Positions 28,642 through 41,600 of a DNA stretch of 64,000 nt are shown in pieces. The notes under the pieces were generated by a model that had not been told where the DNA came from, ran no database searches, and saw only the letters and a list, made by a program, of their open reading frames with translations. The stretch spans positions 1,247,562 to 1,311,561 of the forward strand of contig NW_006499705.1 of the NCBI RefSeq assembly GCF_000471905.2, read 5' to 3'. Every line of letters begins with the position of its first letter. Position 1 is the stretch's first letter. The position numbers were made by a program, and so were the translations under genes. The DNA is from Amborella trichopoda (Eukaryota; Streptophyta; Magnoliopsida; Amborellales; Amborellaceae).

Positions 28642-28910
28642 ATTTTAAATTTCAAAAATGGTTAAAATCAAATAGATCTATAAGCACATGAAAATCTTGA
28701 AAATGGACGGTGTAAATAATATGTTGTAAAATGCACTATTTTTTAGACTTGAAATCTTTTTATTTTTCATAGTCATACGTCTCGATGTCGAGATGATCAA
28801 TCAAAGGGTTTTTCAACATTAAAACTACCTTTTCCAATGGATTTTTGAAGGGCATCTATAGTACTACATTATAAAGTAGTATCCTTATATAAACTTTTTC
28901 TATTATATAT
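28642..28910 (-). mobile_element. Mutator-type MITE, family A, cut by the gap
   Basis: AAATGGACGGTGTAAATAAT, CGATGTCGAGATGATCAATC and CCTTATATAAACTTTTTC follow the family in reverse. The left part is missing at the 28622-28641 gap. Confidence 0.7.
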
Positions 28911-29500
28911 TAGGGAAAATATCTACATATCCCCTATTTTTAAGTTTTATTTCTTGATAAACCCAATGTTTCAAAAAATATCCACCACTTTAAGTTTATT
29001 TTTTAACCTAAACAAATATGATAAAGACATGCTCTTTCTAAATCCAATCATTTCTCTTTCTTCACTTATATATCCCAAACTATTCTCTTTCTCTCTCTTC
29101 CTTCGTCTCTGACTTTTTCTCTCCTCCCGTGTTTTTCCAAACACTTCTCTCTCCCAATAACCTCTCACCTCCATGAAACCCGTCTCTCTCTAAAAGTTTG
29201 GGAGGATGACTTTTAAAATACGTATGTCTTTTTAGATTTTAAAAGAAATAAAATCTACAATTTTTATGTCTCAATATCTTTTAAAACCTTGAGTTTATTG
29301 TAAAGTGAAACTTAAAAATAGAGGATATGGAGATATTTTTCCTATATATTATTTTATATCATACTATATTATATATTATATCATACTATATTATATATTA
29401 TATTATATCATACTATATCATATATTAAACAATATTATCATATAATATAATACGATACAATCTAATATTATAATAAAATAATATTCTATGACAACATAAT
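28911..29500. other. No gene; CT-rich stretch and AT-rich tract
   Basis: A CT-rich segment at 29040-29190 is flanked by AGGGAAAATATCTACATATCC (28914-28934) and a similar inverted phrase at 29320-29342, which suggests another fold-back element of about 430 bp. An ATATTA tract follows at 29340-29500. Confidence 0.45.
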
Positions 29501-31183
29501 AATATGCTGAGGATCCCATTTTCTTGGCGCCAGACTACCAAACACCACAAGTAATAACGGAAGCTATTCTTTGGACAGGTACACCCCGCATAGAACTCTG
29601 CTACATGCGCCTTAATCATAGAAGATATGGTAATGTTTGACAAAATTAGAGCAAGGATTAAAAAGTTGTTGCAAGTAGAGTCAATTACCTCAGTCACCTA
29701 GACTCAGTGACTTATAACTCGACTTGTCTCGATCTGGGTTTGTCTGCGATTATGGTAATTGAAATTCAAGCAATCTTTCAAACGCTATAGTATGAATGCG
29801 GCTTACATCTTGAATATGGTATGTTTTATCATATTTTTTCAAGTGAACGATCTGCAACAATTAAAACAACTAAAATCAAGGAGATTTCTCCAAAATTACA
29901 TGATAATTGGGCTCTCAAATAGTATGTTCCATCAGAAAATGATGCCTCTGATTCATGCCAAGAGATCTCAAGGACCACTACGTTGTTTTCTACAACTACA
30001 GCTGTGCCTGCCATCTCCGCTCAGGCTCCCCACGTATATATTTTTTGGATCATTCCATTGCTATCGGATATGTTTTAAGAGACTGATGTCACGGAATTGC
30101 AAATTTGGATGAATTCAATGCATGCTATTGTGTATAGTTTTACAACACTTAGCAGTTAGTCTGAATAATCTTCTACTTTCCATTAGTTATATATGTTTTT
30201 TCTTTTATTAGGGATTGGGCAGCATTCTGTACTCTTCTAGGCATGTTGAAGCATTTACTCTCATTGATCTCCATGTACTTTGCTGTATTCAGTGAGCCAT
30301 GGGTCAAATTACGCTTTTTACTGCATACACATGGAACAGGCACATGTGGTTATCAGAGTTTTTAAGAAGAACATTGAGGAACTGCTCCTGAAAAATTCTG
30401 ACCAAACACAATTCTTAAGAAGTATCAAAATTCTTAAATGTTAATACAAAAACTGATCAATTCCCAATTTCAGAAAGAAAGGAAAAATAACCACAAGAGC
30501 ATCCTGTGTCTATCCTTTGTGTAGCTTTTCTTTCTCATTGGTAGTTAAAACTATGATGCTCTTTGGATAGAACCGATAAAATTGGAACAAAGTAAATTAC
30601 AATGCAGCTAGAAGAAACATTTACATGGTACTCATTATATGAGGTTTAAGGTCACCAAGTAGCATACCTGGAACCTGTTTTCTGCATAATCTTCATATTT
30701 GTTCCTTAAAAGTATCATAAATATTGGTTTAAGTTATACTTTTCTTCTGCTTAAACAGTCATCAAATACATACAATTTTTTACCATCAAATAACCACCCA
30801 GCCAACCACTGAGTCCTCGACACTCCCTATTCAAAAGTGTACTCATATTTTCCTGGAGTGAACACGTAATTTGATATCAAATCCAGATCTGTATTTAATT
30901 TGCTTAGACCCTCGAAAACGTGCTTCCTTGGGGCGATTTCAGTGGATTGTGTTTTCATAAAGGGTTCATTATAATCATCCGCTATTTTTAAAGGGTTTAT
31001 AGGCAGACAAATAGGAGGTATTCATAGTTCTAGATAAGGTAACATGGCTCCATTTCACCAGGCTTTCCCCAACCTAGTGAGCCCATAAGTGATATAGGTA
31101 ACATGAGGTTCTCATGGACTGATTTTATTGTAAGCCAATGTGAAGATCAAAAGATATGGAGATCATAAGTGAGAGAACAGTAC
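29501..31183. other. No gene confidently seen
   Basis: Short frames near 29759-30112 on both strands look partly protein-like but match no family I know. No splice-consistent model could be built. Confidence 0.4.
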
Positions 31184-31296
31184 CACTAAGCCTTGAAAAC
31201 TCACTTCTGATGTGCTTTCCTGGTTCCACCCCAATGTAAGGATTTCCTGTTTGCCTCAGCCAGGTGTCATATGGCCAGAGCAGCTTCTGCGGATTC
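31184..31296 (-). other. Possible exon of unknown gene
   Basis: The minus strand has TTTTTATAG|GAATCC as acceptor and a GTACTG donor-like site after a compact frame reading NPQKLLWPYDTWLRQTGNPY then IGVEPGKHIRSEFSRLS. The composition is protein-like and the borders look real. I do not recognise the family, and no neighbouring exon was found. Confidence 0.3.
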
Positions 31297-31399
31297 CTAT
31301 AAAAGGAAAAAAGAATGCAAAGTTCGACAAAACCCATCAGACAAAAAAACACATAAATAAATCCATCACAGAGAAAAGGAGAACTATAAATATAAAATA

Positions 31400-32376
31400 A
31401 CCATAAATAAAATTAGACGCTCAAAGAAACAGCTATGACAGCTCTCCTAGGAAGAAGTCAAATAAATGAGGCATGAATAATTTCTGGACTGCACAAAATT
31501 GTCCCCACCCTGAAAATTTGTTTCTGCACGAGAAGACAGGCATCTAACATCTGCCATTACCAGTTAATGCTAACCATGCCCAAGTCCATGCTAAAAATTT
31601 CATTGCAGCATGAAAAGGCAGGGATATCTAGTGTCCAACGTTATCCATGCATGCACATCAGTTGAATACTGTACCAAATATTAGTAAGGCATAATATTAA
31701 TATGTACAATACAGCGGTACCTAACTATAACCGTCTACATGGATGGGATGGTATACTCAGTTGACAGAAGAAACTCAGAGCTAAGAAAAGAACACAATCA
31801 ATCCAACTGAATTCTTCTTAAGCCTAAATTATAAAACTTGATCAGATGCCAATGCAAATCATCCACAAAATGCCGAGTAACAATTAAGTCAAATACAATA
31901 CGCAAATAATGCTCACAGTTAAGCTAAAAAACTGCCCAACCTTGGTTACATCACCCTCAACTCCCTGTCTATGGCTTCGATTTACACAACCAAACACCAC
32001 CATTTTTTATGTTACGGCTTTATGCTGTGTATGTTTATATCTATATGCAACAAATATACAACTGCATGTCATAAATTTATCTTCCAACTGCATATCTGAT
32101 TCACATTTAGAAACAATATCTGGTAGACCGTTTTTTAATCTTGAAATTGAATGAAAAGAAATTATTTACAAAATTGAAAAGAACATGTCAAGAAACCAAT
32201 AATTATAATCTCTCTATTCAATTAATCATATACCAGGGCATATTTCATATATGACTTCCATGATGGTAGTGCAAGTAAAAATTGAAGTTTTCTCTCACGA
32301 TACTTCTTTGAATAAACAAAAATCAGCAGCAAGCTAATTTGGCTACACTCAAAATAGCCCATTGTCAATGCAACCA
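31400..32376. other. No gene seen
   Basis: Moderately AT-rich spacer 3' of the FAR1-related pseudogene. No repeat boundaries identified. Confidence 0.45.
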
Positions 32377-34352
32377 TCATGATTCCGAGGTTTGAGAACT
32401 GAATTGTTGAGGTCGGAACTCAATTGTTCTACGAGAATTACCCACCATGCCATCCCCAACACTACAATGGGTTGAGGCAGGATTCAGCATGTCTACCCTA
32501 GGCTTCAATTTAGCTACGAGCTCACTTACTAACTTGAGAATTCCTGACTTTGCATATTCAAATACCTCCTCATTCTCTGACCCTAAATCAAGAACTGCTT
32601 GACATAGATTTGACAACTCATTGTGTCGATACATCTGAGGAAGTTGGGAATTATCAAGTATTTCTGTCCAACTTGCATCAAGTACAGTCCCTTTCTTAGC
32701 CTCCACTGTCCACCGCTTCATTATGTAGTGGGGTGGGATTTCCCATATACCCCTTATGTTAAATACCCTAAGCATGTGCATACATGGAATGTCAACATTT
32801 TGAGCCCTCTTCTCAGAGCTTTCAAAAGCAACAGTGTGGGGCCTTGTCCCCCCATCGCAATCTGCCACCCTATATGTAGACACTTCACCATCCTCAATAA
32901 TTAAATCACCCAAGCAGTCAGTGGACTTGATTAGCTCTTCTTGAAACAAGTGAAATAGCTTCTGTGTATAAATTTTCGATGCGTGCACCTCAATATAAAA
33001 AACTGCCCTCAGCAAAGGGGTAGAAGTAACATCTTTCAAGTCCTTCTCTCTCTCCTTCTGGACTTTCTTATCCTCCAGCTTCCTAGAGAGAGAAAAAAAT
33101 GAAGGCAGGCTAGTTGCTGAGTCCACATATAAATCGAAGAAACGATTCATCCCCTCACATTTCCGTGTGGTATTCATACCTGCAGTAAACGTCTCTGATA
33201 AGTATGTGTCAACCCACTTTGTCCGATATTCGTGCAAATTTCTAAACCAGTCATTTTTTTGAAGCCCATATTTTTTAATCAACAATTAGTGATGACCTTC
33301 TAAAACATCTCTGCAAAACCTGGATGACCACACAAGGTGGAGCTCAGCTCTCTTTCAACTTTCCCATGATACACCACCTGCATAAAAGGTGGTGACTCTC
33401 AGGGAAAACTTCCTTCACTGCAGCGGTTATGGCAAGATCCAGGTCGGTTAGAATAACACCCGGTTGGTGGCCATGCATTGCCTCTAACCAATTTTTAAAC
33501 AACCAAACAAATGATTCAGAAGTCTCATCAAATACGAGTGCGCACCCAAAAAAGATAGTGTTCTTGTGGTGATTAACTCCAAAAAAGGGGGCGAATGGCA
33601 TACTTAAACAGTTGGTCTTGTACGCTGTATCAAAGGTCACAACATCACTAAAATGATGGTGTGAGATCCTTGATCTCAGATCCGTCCATAATATGCCCAC
33701 AATGTGCCCTGCTTCATCAACTTGCATTTTGTAGAAGCAGGATGGGTTAAGCTCCATCATCGTGCTCAACCATCCCTTCACAAGGTTCCCTTCTTCTCCC
33801 TTTATTCTCTTCGTCAATTCCGCTCTGAAGTCCTCAAAGTCTTTCTGGGTGAATATGACATTTTCCACCCCACCTGCTTGCTCCAAAAAATTATCATAAA
33901 TTTGTCTAGATTTCACCATTGCAGATCCCATTGCCTGTATGTGATCCTTGGCAACCGATGGGAGCGGAGAAGGTGAGCTTGCCTCGGGTTAGGTACCCAT
34001 GGTTGTGTTCCTTCACAAACTTAGTCACAACCCATTGACCATTTTCTTTTTTAATTATGCGTACCATAGCGTTACAACCACACCTCGTGACTGCATGTGG
34101 TTGTCTAGCCCCTTCATGCTTCTTTCTGCGATAGCCTTCCCTACTGCAGCACAATTCTATGGTGTGAAGCTCTCCTTTCTTCTTACGTACCCTATTAACT
34201 CGGACACTAAACCCCACAAATCTAGCATAATTGTTATAGAACTCATATGCTTCTGCCTCTCTCTCAAATACCATGTCTATGCATGATTCACCATCCATAC
34301 CCCTATCTGAAGCTATCTCTGCATCATTACATGTGGTTCCTTTGCTCCACAT
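32377..34352 (-). pseudogene. FAR1-RELATED SEQUENCE (FRS) pseudogene
   Basis: Three minus-strand blocks follow the FAR1/FHY3 family order. At 34352-33906 is the FAR1 DNA-binding domain (AEAYEFYNNYARFVGFSVR, CCSREGYR, RCGCNA, HNH). At about 33985-33344 is the MULE-type transposase core (VVTFDTAYKTN, FGCALVFDET, LTDLDLAITAAVKEVFPESH). At 33285-32377 are the NTTRKCEGMNRFFD block and the C-terminal region. The intact family are nuclear regulators of light signalling derived from Mutator transposases. A frame change follows the DNA-binding domain near 33985. Another occurs near 33355, with a stop near 33298 and missing sequence before LIKKYGLQKNDWF. The SWIM zinc finger keeps only CMHML, its first C-x-C being lost. 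It is therefore a decayed copy. The spared reading frames suggest it was functional until fairly recently, or is old but host-derived. Confidence 0.85.
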
Positions 34353-34355
34353 CAA

Positions 34356-37300
34356 CTAGGATCACATGGAGCGGGGAGTCTACCATTTCATCAACATCAT
34401 TCTCACCCATGTGGATTCTATGGAGTCTACCATTTCATCAACATAGAATGAGTGCATTCTATGGGAGTTGGCATGCTGTAAAAAGGCAAAAGGTCCATTT
34501 GAGACCCTACAATGTACCTATACAAACCACAGAGACCAATTTTCACTACCAATATAGAGTTGGAAACAAAAAGAGCAACAGAATAGCGACCCTCCCACAT
34601 TTTAACTTCACATTCAACATTCCAAACAGGAAAAGAACTCCATAACTAGTCATAGTGAGTAATTTGACAAAGCTTATTGAAACATTTACACACACTACCA
34701 AATAGTCGCAATCTATTTGGTGTGAAAGGATTGTGAGGCATTAATGACCAGAGATCTTAGGTTCCTCTAGTCACTCTAATAATGAAATCATGTAGCATGA
34801 AGAGTCACAGAGTAATGTACCTATTCCTATGAATAGAAAAAAAGAATCAATCAACAGACATAACAAACTTAATTACAAAGATGCAAGAACTCAATCATGC
34901 TTGTAACCAGGAGAAATTAATATAAAGGAACAAAGTAAGGAATATTGTGGCTTCTAGGATTTTAACTCTAGAATTGTGTGCAATGAATGACCCTTTCCTT
35001 GAGGAGGAAAAACAAACCCAAATTCGCTAGAAACTAAGAGGAAATTCAATAGAGAAGGATAAAAGTTTCAACCAAAGCAGAAGTACAAACTAGAAAGCCA
35101 CTGATATGATTAATAAAGCAGCATACTTTAAGCTTAATAATGATTTAACGGAAAACATAAATTCAATGTGTACTATCCAGAGAAAAACTACAAAGATGAA
35201 GAACCACATATAAGACTGATGAACAAGGCATAATTTAATAGCGCCCAAAACTTCATAATAATCCACAAAAAACAAGTCACTGAGCAACAGCATACCTTGG
35301 TTACCCTGTATAGGGCAGGTCTGCAAAGTACAGGCCCGAGTACTGCTCATGAACAGAGTTTCTGCCCCTTTTCGTATTTTTTTTTCTTCGTTTTTGAGCC
35401 CTAGAGTCCCCTACTTTCACCCAAATTTAACCCTCAACCAGATATTCTTGCTTGATCTTCCCATTAAAAACATTGGATTCAAGAGAAAACATTGGATTTC
35501 ACAGGTTTTTGAGATCTAAGGTATCAGGCAAGGGTTTGACCGAATTCAAAAAAAATTTGAAAGCTTAGCAAATTTGGGTCGATCCTTGACGTGCTTTGAA
35601 TCCAGAGCCTATTTAAGGTTCTTGATCCACCCTGGGATTCTTTTTCTCAAAAAGAACCCAAAAAAAAATTACGGCCAGTTTGGATGTCAAATAAAAAACT
35701 TTCAAATTAAAAAAAAAAAAAACAAAACAAAACAAAAAACTGTAAACTATTTCACCCTGAATTAGAAAATCTTGTTAATTTTGTTTCATTGTGCTGGTAA
35801 ACTGATTGAATGTCTGTGAAAAAAAAAACATTGAGAAATATGTCTGTGAAAAACTAGAAGCAGATTTTATCGTCTAGATGTGTCTGTTTGGCTCCTTTAC
35901 AACAAATTTTGACCCAATACATTTCATTCTTCTTTTTTTTGTTGGTCATTTGTTGACAAAGTCTTGAAGAGGTATCTAAAATAAAGGATTTTTATAAGAC
36001 ACTAGGAATGCCAGAAGTGCTCTCAGTAGAAAGCGAAGAGCCTTAGAGTTACGCCATGCCCAACTATAATTGCAAGGTAATACCCAACTATAATTGCAAG
36101 GTAATAAGCATACATACCCATGAAATCATACATGGCTGCCCTTGCAATCAGCTCAATATGAAATATGAAATTGCCGAAACCAAGCTTGATAGTCCTTGAA
36201 GCAACAAGCCTCGCCCGATTTTGCTTCACATACATTAAATTTGGACATCTCTCTACATTAATTTCAATATTTATAATCCCTTATTAGAAGAAAAACAAAC
36301 CCCACGACCAATTAAAGGGCAAGATTCCTCGGACCCATTTCCAGTAACTGAATTACCGGTAAACTGTACATGGGTTTCCATTGTTTCCAAATCTTCAGAA
36401 GACGAAACCCAAGTTCGAGACCCAGTTTCAATAACGAAATCACTGTTAATTTGACCAATCTCTAACTGCAACCAATCTCAGATTCTTCTCTGGTTCAATA
36501 CCCAAATGCATTTCTGGAACATTACTCCTTCTATCTCCTCAAGCTAACAATTTTCAAAGTGTTGAATTCGAACCAGAACTTGAAGGCCTGCTCCCTTTTC
36601 TTTCTTTCAAGTAAGAACACTAGTCCTCGAAACCGAAGGGCATACGTCGTAGCTACTCTTCCTACCCGGATTGACTTACTGACTGACTGTACCAACTGAC
36701 CGACCAAAGCAAGGAGTCTTTTGCTGCTCCTGTGCTTACTATAAAGTTGAGTTTCTTCTGCCACGACCAACTTTATCTCTCGCTCTAATTCAGTACCTAT
36801 ATTTGATTGTGAATTTGAAATATTAGCCTCATGGTTCCTTGAAGCCACAAATTCCCAAGAGTCGAACTCAAACTATTACTGATAGAACCAAAAACAGAAC
36901 CTTGAATTTCTCTTTCCACTAACCAGATCATATATGGCCATTGACCTGATCAAAACAAGGAAAAATTAACAGCCCTAGCCTAATAAATAAGAGCAGGGAG
37001 TTTGTCATCTTTTGACACAGCAAGCTCAACTAAGAGCCTCAAAGGACCACAAGGTACCAAAACAGAAAAGTGGTCACACCCATAGCAATTAACAACACCC
37101 ATGTGCTCCATTGAGCAGGTGAACGACAGAACCAATAAGCCATAAAAAACGAGGTATAAAAATTGGGTCTTTATCCATTGAGAAAACCAAACCCACAATG
37201 GAGAAATTAAAACCAGAGAACTCAAGCTCTGACTCAATCTAGTAGAAAATATTGGGGTTGAATAAGAAACAACAAAAAGTCCCACCACCCATGAATTAGA

Positions 37301-37590
37301 AGAAAAAAAAACAAAAGCAGGGAACTTGTGTATATTCCAGCAATGGAAATTCAAACCATTTTGGGGCAAATTTATCAATTTTTTCTATTTCATTGATGGT
37401 AGAGATTCTATGTTATCCAAACACTTCATCCTTGTTGGATTATTGGGTGCCAAGACTCCGGCACTATATCGACACTTCCTAAGACAGGGACACTAAGAAG
37501 ATATATAGGGCACAATGGTGGGGTTTGATCCCAAGATGCCTTGTGTCAAGTTCATGCTATCTGCAGCTGTGCCGACCACATGTAATAAAC
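34356..37590. other. No gene confidently seen
   Basis: Minus-strand frames at 36271-36848 and 36980-37378 are long for AT-rich DNA but match nothing I know. A phrase of about 18 bp around GGAGTCTACCATTTCATC is repeated at 34375 and 34427. Confidence 0.4.
36059..36106. repeat. 24-bp perfect tandem duplication
   Basis: The unit CCCAACTATAATTGCAAGG + TAATA occurs twice in succession. Confidence 0.9.
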
Positions 37591-37607
37591 ATAAACTATT
37601 TATTATA

Positions 37608-38082
37608 GGGATTGTATACAATGAGGCCATTTATCTTTAATAAAAGGAGGTCACAATCACTACAACCATTCGATGTGAAATTTGATAGCTTGGGTGCGTC
37701 ACAAAGTTTGAGAAAATTTCTTTTGAAGTTTGAGCTCAGTCAATGGAATAAATGCATCCATCTAGTTTCACATCCAATGGTCAGGATTAGATGTAACCAC
37801 CTTGTACCAAAGATAAAAGATCTCATTGTATACTTTTCCTTTATTATATGGAAAAGTATACGATGAGACCAATTACCTTTGGCACAAGGTGGTTACAATT
37901 AGTCTTGATCATTGGATGTGAAATTGGGTGGCTGCATTTATTTCATTGACCAAGCTCAAAGTTCAAAAGAAATTTTCTTGAACTTTGTGACACATTTAAT
38001 CTATCGGATTTCACATCGGATGGTTGTAAATAATTGTGACCTCCTTGTACCAAAGGTAAATAGCCTCATTGTATACAATCCC
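37608..38082. mobile_element. Head-to-head pair of family G MITEs sharing a target site
   Basis: Two related units face each other (about 37608-37839 and 37850-38082). Outer ends read GGGATTGTATACAATGAGG and its inverse; inner ends read GTATACTTTTCC and GGAAAAGTATAC. The 8-bp word TTATTATA stands at three places: left flank 37600-37607, centre 37841-37848 and right flank 38083-38090. Both units carry the GTGAAATT..GATGG and TTGTGAC words of family G. No coding capacity. Confidence 0.75.
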
Positions 38083-38259
38083 TTATTATATAAGCATTAA
38101 AGTTGCTTTAATATAAAATAACAATTTCACGTATGTGTTTTGCCATATTGGTTTTTTAGGCTGAAGTACTAGACACTTAGATATCGGATTCAGACACTCG
38201 TGCCTATATCTAGGTAGGTAGCATATCTGAGATTCAAACTAAAGCATTACTCCTTTCAG

Positions 38260-38601
38260 TAAAACCCCACCTAGAATTAATTTTAGAACCCCAAATTTTG
38301 GGGATGTAACATCTTCAATCAATAGATTAACCTCAATAAATAAATAAATAAATCTAATTACACCCCCTATGCACTTGAAAAAACATAATGTCACACGATT
38401 GAATAGAGACCATCCAATTTTTGGATGGTGAGATCTAAGTGTTACAAAACTCAAACTTCAATTTTTTTTTTCCTTTTGAGAATAATCATCCAATGATTCT
38501 TAGGCAGTTTCCAAAATTTTAGATTGAAAAAATTCTCCCAAGTAAGTCTTCTAACAGGTAGAGTAGAAGTAAACTATGCTCCAACTGAGGGAGCATAGTT
38601 T
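38260..38601. repeat. Dispersed repeat R, copy 2, split by the Copia element
   Basis: Matches 2320-2640 in order: CAAATTTTGGGGATG, CCTCAATAAATAAA, TATGCACTTGAAAAAA and AATTTTAGATTGAAAAAATT. It ends at the Copia 5' LTR. Confidence 0.7.
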
Positions 38602-41600
38602 TGTTAAGAGAGAGATAGTAGTGCCTTGTCCTTTCTATAATTGTCTGGGTTATTCACCCAAGGGTAACATAGTCATTTATTCTTTTGTAAGATATATATG
38701 TATTCTTTTCAATGTACATGGTAAGTAAGCAATTCGTATGAAGTGGATTGTCTTCTCTCTCAAACTTCCCAATCTAGGATTTGCAATTCCTAACATGGTA
38801 TCAGAGCGAATGGAATCTACCAATCTCTCTCTACTCAAGCACGATCAAGCACGATCAGTAAGTGCACTGCCTCTTTCTCTCACTAAATATTACATTGCAT
38901 CTCTCTCTATGTTTCTTTGGTGATCCACTCTTCCAACTTTCAACTCCTTCTCTTTGCAAGTCACCATTTCTCTCTTTAAAGATCTACTCAAGCATGATCT
39001 GCCTCTTTCTCACTCTAAATTTGTTATTCTTAAACTCAAATCCTTGTGCTTTTCTCTAAAAGAAAATCTTCTCCAAAGTCACCTCTTTACGAACCTTTCT
39101 TGTCCTTGACCCACAAAGTGTTCTCTTGTCATTTCTTCATGAAGTATCTTCCATATGATATTCTCCTTACCATCTTGTAAACAAGAAATTGTGGTCCATT
39201 TGGCTTACAAAAATGGTGAAGGTCAATTTATCATCAGCACAATAGGTACCGAACTTATCTCTGAAACTTATTATCGGCACAATAAGTACCAAACTCACTT
39301 CTGAAACTTCGGCTACTCTTACACCGAAGTAGTATCTGTTAGAACCCAGTGACCATCGGCACACTAAGTACCAAACTTACCTGGGTGGTTGCTCTTGAAA
39401 CTTCGGCAATCTTGGTATCGAAGTTACACCTGTTAGGTCTCACAATCTCGACACCGAACTTACCTGGGTGGTTGTTCTTGAAACTTCGGCAGTCTTGGTA
39501 CCAAAGTTACACCTATTAGCTCTCAGAATCATCTATTTTCCGTAAATATTTTCTGCCATGGCCTCGCTCAATTTTCCATCCTTCATCTCTATCAAACTTT
39601 GTAGAAACAATTATCTAAAATGGAAGGCCAAAGTCCTAAATTGCATTGAAGGCCCAAATCTTGAAGGTCATCTTGATGGGTCTAGTCGACCACTGAATGA
39701 ATATGTCTCTGAGGAACCAAAAGAAGATCAAGGCACCAATCTGGACCCGTCACAAGTCTCCCTTAAGAAAGAAATTGATCCTAAGTTTCTAGAATGGTGA
39801 ATGAAAGATAAAACTTTGTTGAGTTGGTTACTTTCTACTCTCTCTGATGACTTGCTCACTGAAGTGATGCACCTGAAGACATCTCAAGAAGTGTGGGAGA
39901 TCCTTTATAATGCATACCAAAGGGAAACATTTGCCAATGTCCTCCAACTCAAGACTGAACTGATCAACTTACAAGAGGCCCACATTTTGTAACTGAATGT
40001 TTGAATAAGTTGAAGATTACATGTGACCATCTTGCAGCAGTGGTATTCTAGTAAGTGATCAAGATATGGTTCTTTATACACTCAAAGGCCTTGGTCTAGA
40101 GTTTAAGTCTTTTGAGACATCCTTATCAACCAAACCTCACTTTCCTTCATTTTCTGAGCTTTGAACTTCTCTTCTCACATATGAAGGTCGTTTTGTATCT
40201 TCATCAATGGTTGAGAGTAACCCTCGAGCGCTTATTAGTACACCATCATGGCAAAGAGGTGGCTATAGTCGAGGGTGTGGACGTGACGGACGTAGAGGTC
40301 GTAACCAAAATCAACAAGGTATTATTAGAATGAATCCAAATTATCACCAACCCCAACAACCAAGAGTGGGCATACGACCTCGTGTTACTTGCCAATTTTG
40401 TGGAAGGTATGGGCACATTGCTAAAAACTGTTGGGACATCAAGGGTACCTCATCTTCTCATGATGCACTAGCTCACGACTTCAGCAACATGTCAGTCACT
40501 GAACCAACCAATTGTTCTTGGATTATGGACACTGATGCAACTGCTCACATGACAGATGACAACTCCCAACTTCGAGGTATGGGTCCTTATTATGGTTCTT
40601 GCATGGTATTCACTAGGGATGGCACTGCCTTGCGCATCACTCATACTGGTACTGGCTCCATTTCTACTACCCTTGATTCTTTAAACATTCCAAATGTTTT
40701 ACTTGTGCCAAAATTAAAGAAACAATTCATATCTACATCTCAATTTACTAAAGATTTTAAATGTAGTTTTGAGTTTACTCCTCGTGGTTGTGTTGTGAAG
40801 GATCGATAGAGTAGGAAGGTGATTGCTGAGGGAGTGCTGAGAAAAGGACTCTATGTACTCCAAAATGATCGACTGTATGGTCTTGTTATTTCCACTCAAA
40901 AACTAAAAGAGGGATGTCTATTTTGTGGCATGAGCGCTTAGGTCACCCTAGTTTCTCTGTCATTCATCGTCTTGGAAAAGTGTCAACTCTCCCAAATTTT
41001 GTTGATGATTTACCTTCTAGTTCATTGTGTTCATCTTGCCAGTTGGGCAAGCATTCTAAAGTTGTACTTAGCTCCACTGGTAGAAAAACTAATGCCCCTC
41101 TTGATCTAATTCATAGTGATGTTTGGGGTCCAGCTCCAGTTACTTCGTTGTTTGGCTCTCGGTTTTATGTAATTTTTGTGGATAATTATACTCAATATAC
41201 TTGGGTATTTTTCTTGAAATCAAAGTCTAATGTGTTTGATTGTTTTGTTAAGTTTCACACCTATGTTGAACGCCAATTTTCTTGCAAACTTAAGACTCTT
41301 AGGTCTGATAGTGGTGGTGAATTTACCTCTCATGCATTTAGAGAATATTTGAGTCAACATGGCATCCACCATCACTACTCATGTCCCTACACACCAGCAC
41401 AAAATGGTGTTGCGGAACGCAAGCACCATCATATTGTTGAGAGCAGTTTCTCAATGATGTTTGCAAGTGGTCTCCCGTAGTTTCTTTGGCCATAAGCCTT
41501 CTCCACTGCACTTTATCTCATTAATAGATTACCAAGATCACCCTCTCAATCTGACAGGTTTGATTCACAACCTTCTTCAATGGAGCACTCACCACAACCC

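Noticed and set aside
29759-30112. 117-codon plus-strand frame and its overlaps
   Set aside because: Several frames look equally protein-like and none shows a known motif; left as unassigned.
36531-36848. 105-codon minus-strand frame
   Set aside because: Charged and moderately protein-like, but no family, no splice partners and no repeat elsewhere in the window support it.
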